DNA of 46,059 bases from an uncultured Roseburia sp. (GCA_945787015.1 CALZGM010000025.1:1-46059), one strand, 5' to 3'. Positions 1-8,340 are shown, counted from the stretch's first letter. Program-made: numbers and translations. Notes: a model not told the origin generated them from the letters alone.

Positions 1-53
1 TCTCTTCCTCAATATACGAAACTATAAATTCAAATTTTGGACTAAATATCTAT
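1..53. repeat. End of a third palindromic element (one arm only)
   Basis: These bases match the right-hand arm of the palindromic element ending at 14489. Both read CTCTTCCTCAATATACGAAA and continue, with a few substitutions, to a shared end AATATCTATT. The left arm and core would lie before the window. As at 14489, the element ends just beyond the 3' end of a minus-strand gene (stop at 83). Assignment to the family is by eye from about 53 bases, with roughly eight differences. Confidence 0.75.
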
Positions 54-82
54 TTTGCATAAATTAACATATGCTATGATTC

Positions 83-955
83 TTATTCCTGTTCTGCAAT
101 GGCTTTGACTTCCTCTAGCGGAATTCCCAAAAAGTCTGCTATTTCCTCTACAGTACGGTTTTTCTTTAAGCAATTCATAATTAGTTCTTTCTGCTTTTTT
201 TCTTCTCCTCTTTTTTTCTCAATTTCCGCAGTCTTTCTTAACAATTCATCAATTTCCGGTTTCATTAATTCAAGTAACGCTTCACATGCCATCTCATTCT
301 CTCCCTTCATCAAATCAAACAACCTATGGTTTTCGGTTACTGCAACCTGTACAACAGAATTTGCATACGCTTTCTCATCCTTTTCCGTCAAATTACCCAT
401 TTGCAAGATAATTCGCTTTGCATCGTCCTTGTTTAAATGACTGCTTAATAAAGTCAGCCACTTCTGATTCTCTTTTGTTAATCTGCTTGATGCAATCACC
501 TGAATCGGGAAATTGCCATCCCTATCTACATAATAGATTCCCGGATATTTTTCGCAGATTTCATAACCATGTTTTGTAAACCATTTAAATAAATCTCTTG
601 GTTTTCGCTCTCTTATCAGTGTAATAGTAATGTCCTCTATGTAAATATCATTTTCATGTACTTCGCTTGCCTTATACAAACAGGCATATGCGATTACCTT
701 AATAAAAGTATCTACGTTCATTGAATCTTGAGGGGATTTATATTCCATAATATTATGTCCCCGAAAGATTTTTCCTATCTCATTTTTGATTTCGACATCT
801 TTGGATTTTTTGATTACAAGCAAATCAATCTGAATCGGTTTACTATTCAGATTATACTCGTTTTCATAATCTAAATCATCTTTGTTTTCGATCAGTTCCA
901 ACTTTACTGCTGAACAGAAAGCCGGGTGCCACTGTGTTCTGATTTCTTTTGTCAT
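83..955 (-). CDS. Rpn/YhgA-like PD-(D/E)XK nuclease-fold protein
   Basis: About 290 aa. The N-terminal half has the nuclease core pattern: an Asp in QIDLLVI, then an E-x-K in NIMEYKSP, as in the Rpn (recombination-promoting nuclease) and PDDEXK_2 families. The C-terminus is a charged helical stretch rich in Glu and Lys followed by a short helix-turn-helix-like tail (RTVEEIADFLGIPLEEV), common in the Lachnospiraceae members. The chosen ATG at 955 follows AAGGAAAGAAGG; an upstream in-frame TTG (994) has no ribosome site. Family members are linked to transposon-like spread and some to phage defence, but this protein's role is unknown. It is flanked by repeat DNA on both sides (1-53 and 1078-1196). 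Such proteins are sometimes mislabelled as dehydrogenases. Confidence 0.75.
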   Translation of the reverse strand: MTKEIRTQWHPAFCSAVKLELIENKDDLDYENEYNLNSKPIQIDLLVIKKSKDVEIKNEIGKIFRGHNIMEYKSPQDSMNVDTFIKVIAYACLYKASEVHENDIYIEDITITLIRERKPRDLFKWFTKHGYEICEKYPGIYYVDRDGNFPIQVIASSRLTKENQKWLTLLSSHLNKDDAKRIILQMGNLTEKDEKAYANSVVQVAVTENHRLFDLMKGENEMACEALLELMKPEIDELLRKTAEIEKKRGEEKKQKELIMNCLKKNRTVEEIADFLGIPLEEVKAIAEQE

Positions 956-1077
956 TCTGCCTTCTTTCCTTGTAAAAAGCAGAATATCCCTCAAAGTTCT
1001 CTCTAATTCTATTATAAAGAATCATCTGCTTTTTACAATATTGAATTGTGGGTTTGAAAAAATTTAGATATTACGAA

Positions 1078-1196
1078 TTACTGTTCACACCCGTCGGGTG
1101 CTCCAGTAACTATTACAGATTCGCATACTATGCGAACTTGACACTGTTCCAAGTGGGACAGTAAGAAACATTCATTTCAAATAACTATGAATGTTT
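1078..1196. repeat. Cluster of four consecutive hairpins
   Basis: Four inverted repeats lie end to end. 1078-1109 pairs TTACTG with CAGTAA outside CACCCG/CGGGTG. 1120-1136 is TTCGCATA, C, TATGCGAA. 1143-1162 pairs ACTGTTCC with GGGACAGT (one G-T pair). 1166-1196 pairs AAACATTCAT with ATGAATGTTT. None has a clear T-tract, so they are not ordinary terminators. The cluster lies in the gap between the Rpn-like gene and the metNIQ terminators. It could be a dispersed intergenic repeat or a structured RNA. Confidence 0.7.
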
Positions 1197-1240
1197 TGAT
1201 ATATACTTATTATAGACAAAAGTTGGTAAAAAGCAAGTAA

Positions 1241-1287
1241 AAAAGAGCTATCTCCCTAGACATTTCCGGTAGGCAAGACCGCTCTTT
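1241..1287 (-). terminator. Terminator-like hairpin, possible end of an unannotated small RNA
   Basis: On the minus strand AAAGAGC (1281-1287) pairs with GCTCTTT (1242-1248) around a 32-nt loop, followed by a run of Ts. Upstream on that strand, about 1330-1362, lies a second hairpin, AAGTGC...GCACTT. No protein gene ends here: the metQ terminators are at 1466-1532. Either it is a backup terminator or it ends a short non-coding transcript. Nothing else recognisable was seen in 1290-1465. Confidence 0.4.
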
Positions 1288-1465
1288 ATCATCTAATAAA
1301 CTATGCGAATGAATTTTGCTCGGCAAACTGGAGGTAATAAGTGCAGTATAACGAGGCACTTCTGATTATTCTACATTTACATATACCTGATTGGGCCTAT
1401 ATGCTTGTTCCACGGATAAAGGTCCAAAATGGTTGACATAATATAAAAATGATGTTTGTAAAAAA

Positions 1466-1532
1466 TAATAGAAAGTACGCTCTGCGAACTTTCTATTATC
1501 ATGAATTTTAAAGTGCCGGCTTTCGCCGGCAC
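1466..1532 (-). terminator. Tandem terminators of metNIQ
   Basis: Two hairpins follow metQ. The first, 1513-1532, is GTGCCGGC, a 4-nt loop and GCCGGCAC, then TTTAAAATT on the minus strand. The second, about 1467-1500, pairs ATAGAAAGT with ACTTTCTAT and is followed by TATTTTTTA. Both have the layout of intrinsic terminators for minus-strand transcription. Confidence 0.75.
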
Positions 1533-1570
1533 ACTAATCCATCAAATTAAATTACTGCACTAAATACCCC

Positions 1571-2386
1571 TTATTCAAACGGAATCACAGAACCATCATA
1601 GGTATTCTTAATATACTCTTTAATTTCGTCTGATTTCAATACTTCTACCAATGCTTTAATCTTTGCATCGTTTTCATTTCCTTCTTTTACTGCAATGACG
1701 TTTACATAAGTCTTTGCCGCTTCGGAGTCGGAAAGTTCGTAAGCGATGGCATCTTTTCCTACAGAGAAGCCTGCCTGAAGTGCATAGTTACCATTTAATA
1801 CAACATAAGCAACCTCATCTTTTACACGAGCAACCTGCTCTGCTGCTAATTCCTGGAAGGTAATGTTGTATGGATTATCAATAATATCATTAATGGTCGC
1901 GGTTAAACCTGCATCAGATGCTAAGGTTAATAATCCATTGTCCTGTAATAGTAAAAGTGCACGAGCTTCATTTGTGGTATCGTTTGGTATTGCAATGACA
2001 TCACCATCTGCAATGTCAGATAAGCTTGCTTTCTGTCCCGGATAGATTCCGAACGGCTCATAGTGAATACCGCCGGCATTTACTAAATGGGTACCTTTTT
2101 CTTCATTGAAGCTTTCCAGATATGGAATGTGCTGGAAGTAGTTTGCGTCCATTTCACCGCTTTCTACGACTTCATTTGGAATCACATAATCATCAAAAAC
2201 AGTAACCTCTAAGGTGTAGCCTTTTTTCTCTAAAAGTGGTTTTGCCTGCTCTAAAATTTCTGCATGTGGTGTGGCTGATGCGCCTACCTTAATTACCTTA
2301 TCGTCTGCGTTTTTGCTACCGCATCCTGAAAGCACTGAAAGTGCCAAAACGGATGCTAAAATTGCTGCTAATACTTTCTTTTTCAT
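1571..2386 (-). CDS. metQ: MetQ, methionine ABC transporter substrate-binding lipoprotein
   Basis: 271 aa, usual length for the NlpA/MetQ family. A lipoprotein signal (MKKKVLAAILA... with lipobox LSGC, acylated Cys22) is followed by a periplasmic-binding-type domain with KVGASATPHAEILE near the start, diagnostic of MetQ. It captures methionine, possibly the D-isomer too, at the cell surface and hands it to MetI. Last gene of metN-metI-metQ, 20 bp after metI, with GAGGGAAAAG as ribosome site. Tandem hairpins follow its stop. Confidence 0.95.
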   Translation of the reverse strand: MKKKVLAAILASVLALSVLSGCGSKNADDKVIKVGASATPHAEILEQAKPLLEKKGYTLEVTVFDDYVIPNEVVESGEMDANYFQHIPYLESFNEEKGTHLVNAGGIHYEPFGIYPGQKASLSDIADGDVIAIPNDTTNEARALLLLQDNGLLTLASDAGLTATINDIIDNPYNITFQELAAEQVARVKDEVAYVVLNGNYALQAGFSVGKDAIAYELSDSEAAKTYVNVIAVKEGNENDAKIKALVEVLKSDEIKEYIKNTYDGSVIPFE

Positions 2387-2406
2387 AATCTTTTCCCTCT
2401 TTTTCT

Positions 2407-3066
2407 TTATTTTCTCTTATCGAGATTACTTGCAATCTTCATACCAATGGTTTGGAAGATTTGGAACAAAATAATTAATAATGCGACTGTCACCAGCATG
2501 ATATCAGTCTGCCATCTGTGGTAGCCGTAGCGGACTGCAATGTCACCAAGTCCACCGCCTCCAACGGTTCCTGCCATGGCGGAATAACCTAAAATCGTGC
2601 CGATGGAAATCGTAGCTCCTATGATTAAGGAGGTTCTGGCTTCTACCAGCATTACTTTAAAAATAATATCAAAATTGGATGCTCCCATGGAGCGCGCTGC
2701 TTCTATGACACCGGGGTCTACTTCTTTTAAAGAAGATTCCACCATTCGTGCTATGTATGGTGCTGCTGCAACCACAAGCGGCACGATGGTAGCTGTGGAG
2801 CCATAGCTTTTTCCTACCAAAAATCTGGTAAACGGAATGAGCAAAATCAGTAAAATCAAAAATGGAACGCTTCGTACCATATTTATCACAACATCCAGCA
2901 CTTTATACACCGGTGCGTTTGGCTTGATGCCGTCTTTGTCTGTTACGGTAAGCAAAATGCCCATCGGCAGTCCGAATAAGTATCCCAGCAGAGTAGATGC
3001 TAAGGTCATATACAAGGTATCCCGGATTCCCTCTAACAACATGTTAATAATTGTGCTATCAAACAT
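2407..3066 (-). CDS. metI: MetI, methionine ABC transporter permease
   Basis: 219 aa with about five membrane segments and the BPD_transp_1 EAA-type loop (EAARSMGASNFDIIFKV, about residues 142-158) that docks on the ATPase MetN. Its start overlaps the end of metN by 8 bp, implying translational coupling, and GAGGAGGTGA lies just upstream. Length and motifs are normal for MetI. It forms the channel that moves methionine across the membrane. Confidence 0.95.
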   Translation of the reverse strand: MFDSTIINMLLEGIRDTLYMTLASTLLGYLFGLPMGILLTVTDKDGIKPNAPVYKVLDVVINMVRSVPFLILLILLIPFTRFLVGKSYGSTATIVPLVVAAAPYIARMVESSLKEVDPGVIEAARSMGASNFDIIFKVMLVEARTSLIIGATISIGTILGYSAMAGTVGGGGLGDIAVRYGYHRWQTDIMLVTVALLIILFQIFQTIGMKIASNLDKRK

Positions 3067-4093
3067 CTCCGGTCACCTCCTCGATTTCTAAGCCTTTTTC
3101 CTTTAAGTATGCTTCAATATCGACCTGCAAGTGTCTGTCATCCGGCAGGCCTAAAATCATTTCACCCTTTGCATAACCGCCAACGTTCTTGGTGTCTGCT
3201 CTTAAAATATTTACAGGTGTATTGAATTTTAAAATCATATTGGCAATAACCGGTTCAAATGCGGAGTTCTCTGAAAATACGATTCGAAGTTTCCGATCCG
3301 TCTGAATCCGTTCCGGCAATTCCGGTATATTGACATTTTCGCCAAGCTCCGGTAAATCGCGTAAAATCAATTCCCTTGCTGCCTGTGACTTTGGATGGTT
3401 GAAAATGTCTTCGACCAATCCGTTTTCCACAAGTACGCCATGTTCAATAATGGCTACTCTGTTACAGATTTCACGGATGACCGCCATCTGATGTGTGATA
3501 ATCACAATCGTAATGCCAAGGTCTTTATTAATCTGTTTTAACAAATCCAAAATGGATGCGGTTGTCTGCGGGTCCAATGCGCTGGTGGCCTCATCGCAAA
3601 GCAGAATCTTTGGATTGGATGCCAATGCTCTCGCAATCGCTACTCTCTGCTTCTGCCCTCCGGATAACTGCGCCGGATAAGCTTTTTCCTTTTCAGACAA
3701 GCCAACAATCTGTAATAGTTCTCTGGCTCGCTCCCTTGCCTCCTTTTTATTTACTTTCTGAATCAGTAATGGGAAACACACATTATCCAATACATTCTTC
3801 TGCATCAGCAAATTAAAATGTTGGAAAATCATCGCGATATCGCTTCTCTGCTTGCGCAATTCTTTTTCGCTTAATGCTCCCAAATCCTGTCCGGCAATAA
3901 TCACCTGACCGTCTGTCGGTTTCTCTAAATAATTTAAACATCGTACCAATGTACTTTTTCCTGCGCCGGACATACCAATGATTCCATAGATGTCGCCGGC
4001 TTCAATGTTTAAATTGATATCCTTTAATGCTTCCACCACAATTCCCTTTTGTTCAAAGGTTTTCGTTAAGTGTTTTACTTCTATTTCGCTCAT
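3059..4093 (-). CDS. metN: MetN, methionine ABC transporter ATPase
   Basis: 344 aa. Walker A is GMSGAGKST (about residues 40-48), the signature LSGGQKQR and Walker B ILLCDEATSALD follow, then the H-loop TH in IVIITHQM. The last 90 or so residues form the NIL domain, which in MetN binds methionine and shuts down transport (trans-inhibition). First gene of the metNIQ operon. The leader of about 40 nt is too short for a SAM or T-box riboswitch. A palindrome upstream points to LysR control instead. Confidence 0.96.
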   Translation of the reverse strand: MSEIEVKHLTKTFEQKGIVVEALKDINLNIEAGDIYGIIGMSGAGKSTLVRCLNYLEKPTDGQVIIAGQDLGALSEKELRKQRSDIAMIFQHFNLLMQKNVLDNVCFPLLIQKVNKKEARERARELLQIVGLSEKEKAYPAQLSGGQKQRVAIARALASNPKILLCDEATSALDPQTTASILDLLKQINKDLGITIVIITHQMAVIREICNRVAIIEHGVLVENGLVEDIFNHPKSQAARELILRDLPELGENVNIPELPERIQTDRKLRIVFSENSAFEPVIANMILKFNTPVNILRADTKNVGGYAKGEMILGLPDDRHLQVDIEAYLKEKGLEIEEVTGDV

Positions 4094-4135
4094 AGTGCAC
4101 CTTTCGCTTGTTTTTCTGTTCTTAAGACATTTTTC

Positions 4136-4165
4136 ATTATATCGTCTGTCATATAAAAGTGTTAA
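4136..4165 (-). promoter_or_regulatory. metN promoter
   Basis: On the minus strand TTAACA (4160-4165), an 18-bp spacer, then TATAAT (4136-4141). This gives a start site near 4129, about 36 nt before the metN ATG. The -35 box is 9 bp from the large palindrome at 4175-4215. Confidence 0.7.
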
Positions 4166-4174
4166 TATAGAAAA

Positions 4175-4215
4175 CCTTGACCTTGCTATAGGTTTATCCT
4201 ATAGCAAGGTCAAGG
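4175..4215 (-). promoter_or_regulatory. 18-bp perfect inverted repeat: lysR terminator and probable LysR operator of metNIQ
   Basis: CCTTGACCTTGCTATAGG (4175-4192), a 5-bp loop and its exact complement (4198-4215). Read on the minus strand it lies 11 bp after the lysR stop and is followed by TTTTCTAT, so it can terminate lysR. Its centre (4195) is about 66 bp upstream of the predicted metN start site, the classic position of a LysR-type recognition site. The inner core TATAGG-N5-CCTATA resembles the streptococcal MET-box for a LysR methionine regulator (known from the literature). The dual role is inference. Confidence 0.65.
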
Positions 4216-4226
4216 CAAAAGAATTT

Positions 4227-5132
4227 TTACATTACATTGTTTTTATACTTCTGCAATTCCTTCACATAAAGCTCTCCGATATGGCTGAGTTTTGCGCCTT
4301 TTCGTTTCAGATACCCGATCCGCATTTTTTCTGTTTCAAGCAACGGAACTGCCAGATACTCGCTTCCGTTTAACTCCTCGCAGACAATGCCGGAACATAA
4401 GGTGTAGGCATTTAACCCCTTCATCATATTAAGAAGTGTCGCTCTGTCATTTGCCTTAATCAACCGCTTATATTCATAAGTACTCTTCATCTCTTCTGCA
4501 AAATAGAAGGCATTGTTTTTCCCCTGTTCAAAAGCCAGGCACGGATACTCATCCAGTTCACTCATGGAAATGACATCCTTTTCTGCCAAAGGATGCCCTG
4601 CCCACAAATAAACATAAGTATCACAGGTAAACAGCTCTACAAATTCAAGTCCATATTCCTTAAAAAGTTTTGTCAGCACCTTCTCGTTAAAATCATTTAA
4701 GTACAGGACACCGATTTCGCTTTTAAAATTCTTCACATTCTCAATCACATCTGCTGTCATGGTCTCATGTACGGCAAACTCGTAGCGGTCCATTCCGACC
4801 TGCTTTACCGTTTCTACGAATGCCTTTACCGCAAAGGTATAATGCTGCGTCGACACATCAAATTTTTCTTTTGCCACTTTATCAATGTACTTTGCCTGTA
4901 AAAGTCCAAACTGCTCTGCCACCTCTCTGGCATAGCCTAAAAACTCTTCCCCTTCCGGTGTAATAATAATTCCCCGGTTGGAACGTAAGAAAATATCAAA
5001 TCCGATTTCATTTTCCAATTCTTTCATGGTTTCTGACAGACTCGGCTGTGAGATAAAAAGATGCTTTGCCGCCTCATTCATGGAACCACAGTCTGCAATG
5101 GTAATTGCGTACCTTAACTGTTGTAATGTCAT
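4227..5132 (-). CDS. LysR-family regulator, probable control of metNIQ
   Basis: 301 aa with an N-terminal winged HTH (MTLQQLRYAITIADCGSMNE, then ISQPSLSETMKELENEIGFDIF) and a C-terminal effector domain of PBP type. Its ribosome site AAAGGAGG overlaps the stop of the upstream esterase, so the two are probably co-transcribed. The neighbouring metNIQ operon lies immediately downstream in the same direction behind its own promoter and a palindrome placed like a LysR site. I infer it senses sulfur or methionine status, as MetR/CmbR-type proteins do. Effector specificity cannot be read from the sequence. Confidence 0.9.
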   Translation of the reverse strand: MTLQQLRYAITIADCGSMNEAAKHLFISQPSLSETMKELENEIGFDIFLRSNRGIIITPEGEEFLGYAREVAEQFGLLQAKYIDKVAKEKFDVSTQHYTFAVKAFVETVKQVGMDRYEFAVHETMTADVIENVKNFKSEIGVLYLNDFNEKVLTKLFKEYGLEFVELFTCDTYVYLWAGHPLAEKDVISMSELDEYPCLAFEQGKNNAFYFAEEMKSTYEYKRLIKANDRATLLNMMKGLNAYTLCSGIVCEELNGSEYLAVPLLETEKMRIGYLKRKGAKLSHIGELYVKELQKYKNNVM

Positions 5133-5142
5133 ATAGCCTCCT

Positions 5143-5961
5143 TTACCAGGCTCTCTTCTTTAACCATGTCTGCACTAAGCTAAGCCAGCTTGTACACTCC
5201 GGCTGAAGCCCGGTGCCATCACTGTTCTGTGAGAGTTCGTCTGCGGTAGAAAGTCCGTGTTTTCCGACCGGATACATGTGAAATTCTACCTCTACTCCAT
5301 ACTTGTGTAACTCACTTACAAAGAGAAGTGAATTTTCCACCGGAACGCTGGCGTCTGATGCCGTATGCCAGATAAATGCCGGAGGTGTCTGCTCTGTCAC
5401 ATGCTTTTCCAGGGAAAGTTGCTCTAACAGTTCCTCGCTCTCCTGTCCTTTCATGAGCATATCAAAGGAGCCCCTGTGTGCAAACTCACCCGATGTGATT
5501 ACCGGATAACATAAAATCATGCCGGCCGGGCGCAGCCACTCTTTTTTCACACCGGATTTTTCGGAAAGCCATGCTTCCTGCCAGAATACCCCAAGGGAAG
5601 CTGCAAGGTGACCGCCTGCGGAGCAGCCTAACACAAAAATCTTCTCTTCTATTACATTCCATTCCTCTGCATACTCATGCACCAGCTTCATTGCAGCCGC
5701 CAGTTCCAGAAGCTGTGTCGGGAAGACCGCCGGCGTTACTGAATAACGCAATACTGCTACATGCATACCCATGGCTAAAAACCGGACTGCCAGAGGCTCT
5801 GCCTCGCGGTCTGACACATGATTATAACCACCGCCCGGGCAGATAAGAATCAACGGGCGTTTTTTCACCATCAGGCTTGCGCTTGCATCCTGAATATATG
5901 TATATAATTTCGCTCCCTGCACGGAGCCTTCTGCATGCAGATCAAAACATTCTGTTAACAT
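5143..5961 (-). CDS. Alpha/beta-hydrolase, esterase/lipase of the acetyl-esterase type
   Basis: About 272 aa. It has the oxyanion-hole motif ICPGGGYNHVS near residue 40, the nucleophile elbow GCSAGGH (Ser near 118), and a late Asp and His (SDASVPVE, GKHGLS) completing the triad. No signal peptide, so cytoplasmic. The ATG at 5961 is preceded by GAGGGGAGAG; an extension to 6030 begins with TTG without a ribosome site. Family members remove acetyl or other short acyl groups from sugars. It is first in a two-gene unit with lysR, but a functional link to methionine is not obvious. Confidence 0.85.
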   Translation of the reverse strand: MLTECFDLHAEGSVQGAKLYTYIQDASASLMVKKRPLILICPGGGYNHVSDREAEPLAVRFLAMGMHVAVLRYSVTPAVFPTQLLELAAAMKLVHEYAEEWNVIEEKIFVLGCSAGGHLAASLGVFWQEAWLSEKSGVKKEWLRPAGMILCYPVITSGEFAHRGSFDMLMKGQESEELLEQLSLEKHVTEQTPPAFIWHTASDASVPVENSLLFVSELHKYGVEVEFHMYPVGKHGLSTADELSQNSDGTGLQPECTSWLSLVQTWLKKRAW

Positions 5962-6106
5962 AAAATATCTCTCCCCTCTCTGTAAGACTTTCTCTGTTCT
6001 TATCATATGGAACTCTTGTGCATTTTTCAATAAAAAAGTGGAATTCTTTTCTTTCTTATGCTAAATTAGTAAAGTAATTACACCTAAGCAGGAAAGGAAA
6101 CAGACT

Positions 6107-7528
6107 ATGTATCAATGTCCAAACTGTGGTGGTGAAATGAGATTTGACATTCCATCACAAAAGCTAAAATGCGGCTATTGCGAGTCGCTTATGAAACCAA
6201 CAGAGCACCCCTACTTAAAAGGTGCCGAGGAAGAGACAGAATTTGAGTTAACTGCTTTTCTCTGTCCGCAATGCGGTGCAGAAATTATGAGTCAGGATAA
6301 TACTGCCGCTGCCTTCTGCAGCTTCTGCGGTGCTTCTACTCTTTTGACCAGCAGGGTTTCCAAAGAAAAAAAACCGGATGCCATCATTCCGTTCCAAAAA
6401 ACCAAGGAGGACTGTATCAAAGCTTATCGCAAGGTGATGCAGCATGCACTATTCGCTCCAAATGACTATAAGGACGAGAAATGTATCGAAAGCTTTCGCG
6501 GTATCTACATGCCATACTGGGTGTACGATGTAAAACACAGCGGGCGTTTCTGCCTTCACGGGAAAAAATATTCTCGCAAAGGTTCCTATGATATCACAAA
6601 GCATTATGACTTAACCGGTGAAATGGATGCCCAATACAATGGCATCACGCATGATGCTTCCAGAGAATTTGCCGATGATATCAGTGAAAGCATGGCTCCT
6701 TATGATGTAAAGGAAATGCTGCATTTTCATCCGGCCTACTTAAGCGGATTTTATGCAGATATCCAGGACGTGGACCCAACCATTTACGAAAAAGATGCCG
6801 AAACGATTGCAAGTGATGCTACCTTAGAAGCTCTGAAAAGCTATCCGGTGTACAGGGAGTATGACATCACCGTATCGAACTCCAAATCCTATTCGTCTTA
6901 TCAGACAACCATGGAGCAGCCGCACTATGCATTATTTCCGGTCTGGTTTATGTCCTATCGAAAAAATGACCGTGTTGCTTACGTTGCTATCAATGGTCAG
7001 ACAGGGAAGGTGGCAACTGACATTCCGATTGATTATAAAAAATATGTATTTGGTTCGTTGCTCTTAGCGCTGCCGATTTTTTTCTTATTAAACTTTATGC
7101 TTTCGATTACGGCAAAAACTGCCATGATTCTTACCCTGGTCCTGGCAGCCGTCATGAGCCTCTTTGCCATGTCTGAGCTACTGCAGATTTTAGAAAAAGA
7201 TGCCGGGAAATTGGACCGTGGAAGGCTTCGCTATGATGGAAAAAAACGCCATGCAAGGCCGCAGAAATTATCAAATGAATTAAAGAAACGCTGGCAGGAA
7301 AAGAAAGGAATCTGGGGACTGATTTTAGCAGGAATTGCTGCTGTCCTTTCCATTTTGATCCTAATTATCAATCCTGTCTCCGACTATATTTATTATGGTG
7401 GTGCCCTTTTTTCTATCCTTGCAGTATTGTTGCTTGTCAAGGATATCATGAAGGACTACAACATACTGGCAACGCGCAAGCTTCCGCAGTTTAACAGAAA
7501 GGGAGGTGATGACCGTGTCCGCTCGTAA
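6107..7528 (+). CDS. Membrane protein with two TFIIB-type zinc ribbons
   Basis: 473 aa. Two N-terminal zinc ribbons are visible: CPNCGGE...CGYC (residues 4-24) and CPQCGAE...CSFCG (about 53-74). A long soluble region follows, with tryptophan/tyrosine-rich motifs such as IYMPYWVYD, then two membrane hairpins near residues 309-350 and 402-450. Similar proteins are common in Lachnospiraceae, where they are named only 'zinc ribbon'. The next gene, a TPM-domain protein, overlaps its end, so the two are translated together and probably act together at the membrane. Function unknown. Confidence 0.85.
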   Translation: MYQCPNCGGEMRFDIPSQKLKCGYCESLMKPTEHPYLKGAEEETEFELTAFLCPQCGAEIMSQDNTAAAFCSFCGASTLLTSRVSKEKKPDAIIPFQKTKEDCIKAYRKVMQHALFAPNDYKDEKCIESFRGIYMPYWVYDVKHSGRFCLHGKKYSRKGSYDITKHYDLTGEMDAQYNGITHDASREFADDISESMAPYDVKEMLHFHPAYLSGFYADIQDVDPTIYEKDAETIASDATLEALKSYPVYREYDITVSNSKSYSSYQTTMEQPHYALFPVWFMSYRKNDRVAYVAINGQTGKVATDIPIDYKKYVFGSLLLALPIFFLLNFMLSITAKTAMILTLVLAAVMSLFAMSELLQILEKDAGKLDRGRLRYDGKKRHARPQKLSNELKKRWQEKKGIWGLILAGIAAVLSILILIINPVSDYIYYGGALFSILAVLLLVKDIMKDYNILATRKLPQFNRKGGDDRVRS

Positions 7529-8282
7529 AAAAATTTCAGCATTTATTCTTATTCTATGTATATTGCTGATACCTGCTAAAAACTGTTTTGCCGACCAGTC
7601 TACTACAAACAGTGAAACCGGTTATCGTTCTGTTTTGGTTGATGAAGCTGATTTACTTAGCGTCGAGGAAGAAAGTGAATTACTTGCCATTATGCAGGAT
7701 TCTTCCGCATACGGAAATGTGATGTTTTTATCCGTAGACTCACATGATTATTCCACCACCTATCGACTGGCGGAGTCCCGTTTTGAAGAAACATTTGGTT
7801 ACAGTAACGGTGTCATTTTTGTCATTGATATGCAGAAACGCATGCTTTGGATTACCGGAATGGATCAGACGCAGTATATCATTACAGATAATTATTGTGA
7901 TACCATCACCGACAATATCTATACCTATGCAAGTGATGGTGACTACTTCACCTGCAGCTGCATAGCCTTTGAACAGATTTATGCTGTTTTACAGGGGAAA
8001 AGCATTCCAATGCCGATGAAGTATATCTGTAACTTTTTATTAAGCATTGCACTCGCGCTGGTGATGAATTACTTTGTTGCTATGTTCCTTAGCAGTAAAA
8101 CAAAGGCATCCAAAAAGGAAATCCGGACGAATATGATTTCCCATTTCCGCATTATGGACCCAAAAGCGGAATTCACCCATGAAACGAAGGTCTACAACCC
8201 AAGCTCCGGTGGCAGCGGTTCTTCCGGCGGAGGAGGCGGCGGTGGCGGCGGTGGTTCCTCAGGAGGAGGACACAGCTTCTAA
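7515..8282 (+). CDS. TPM-domain (YgcG/Psb32-like) membrane protein
   Basis: About 255 aa. A signal sequence (KKISAFILILCILLIPA) leads to an extracytoplasmic TPM domain (residues about 38-160, with VDEADLLSVEEESEL), then one membrane helix near residues 175-195. The Ser/Gly-rich tail ends in GGGHSF, the hallmark of YgcG-type proteins. The best start is GTG 7515: GGAGGTGAT lies 8 bp before it, while an ATG at 7509 is too close. It overlaps the previous gene by 14 bp. TPM proteins are tied to photosystem repair in plants and to membrane stress in bacteria; the bacterial role is unclear. Confidence 0.88.
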   Translation: MSARKKISAFILILCILLIPAKNCFADQSTTNSETGYRSVLVDEADLLSVEEESELLAIMQDSSAYGNVMFLSVDSHDYSTTYRLAESRFEETFGYSNGVIFVIDMQKRMLWITGMDQTQYIITDNYCDTITDNIYTYASDGDYFTCSCIAFEQIYAVLQGKSIPMPMKYICNFLLSIALALVMNYFVAMFLSSKTKASKKEIRTNMISHFRIMDPKAEFTHETKVYNPSSGGSGSSGGGGGGGGGGSSGGGHSF

Positions 8283-8290
8283 GCCGGTAT

Positions 8291-8340
8291 AAAAAAACAG
8301 GAATTCCTGCTTATATGAAGACAAGAGTTCCTGTTTTTTT
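8291..8340. terminator. Bidirectional terminator
   Basis: AAAAAAACAGGAA (8291-8303) pairs with TTCCTGTTTTTTT (8328-8340), giving A and T tracts on both sides. It lies between the converging TPM gene and truA, whose stop is at 8341. Confidence 0.9.

Noticed and set aside
4094-4226. SAM or T-box riboswitch before metN
   Set aside because: The leader from the predicted start site is only about 36 nt, and no riboswitch core was seen; the large hairpin lies upstream of the promoter.
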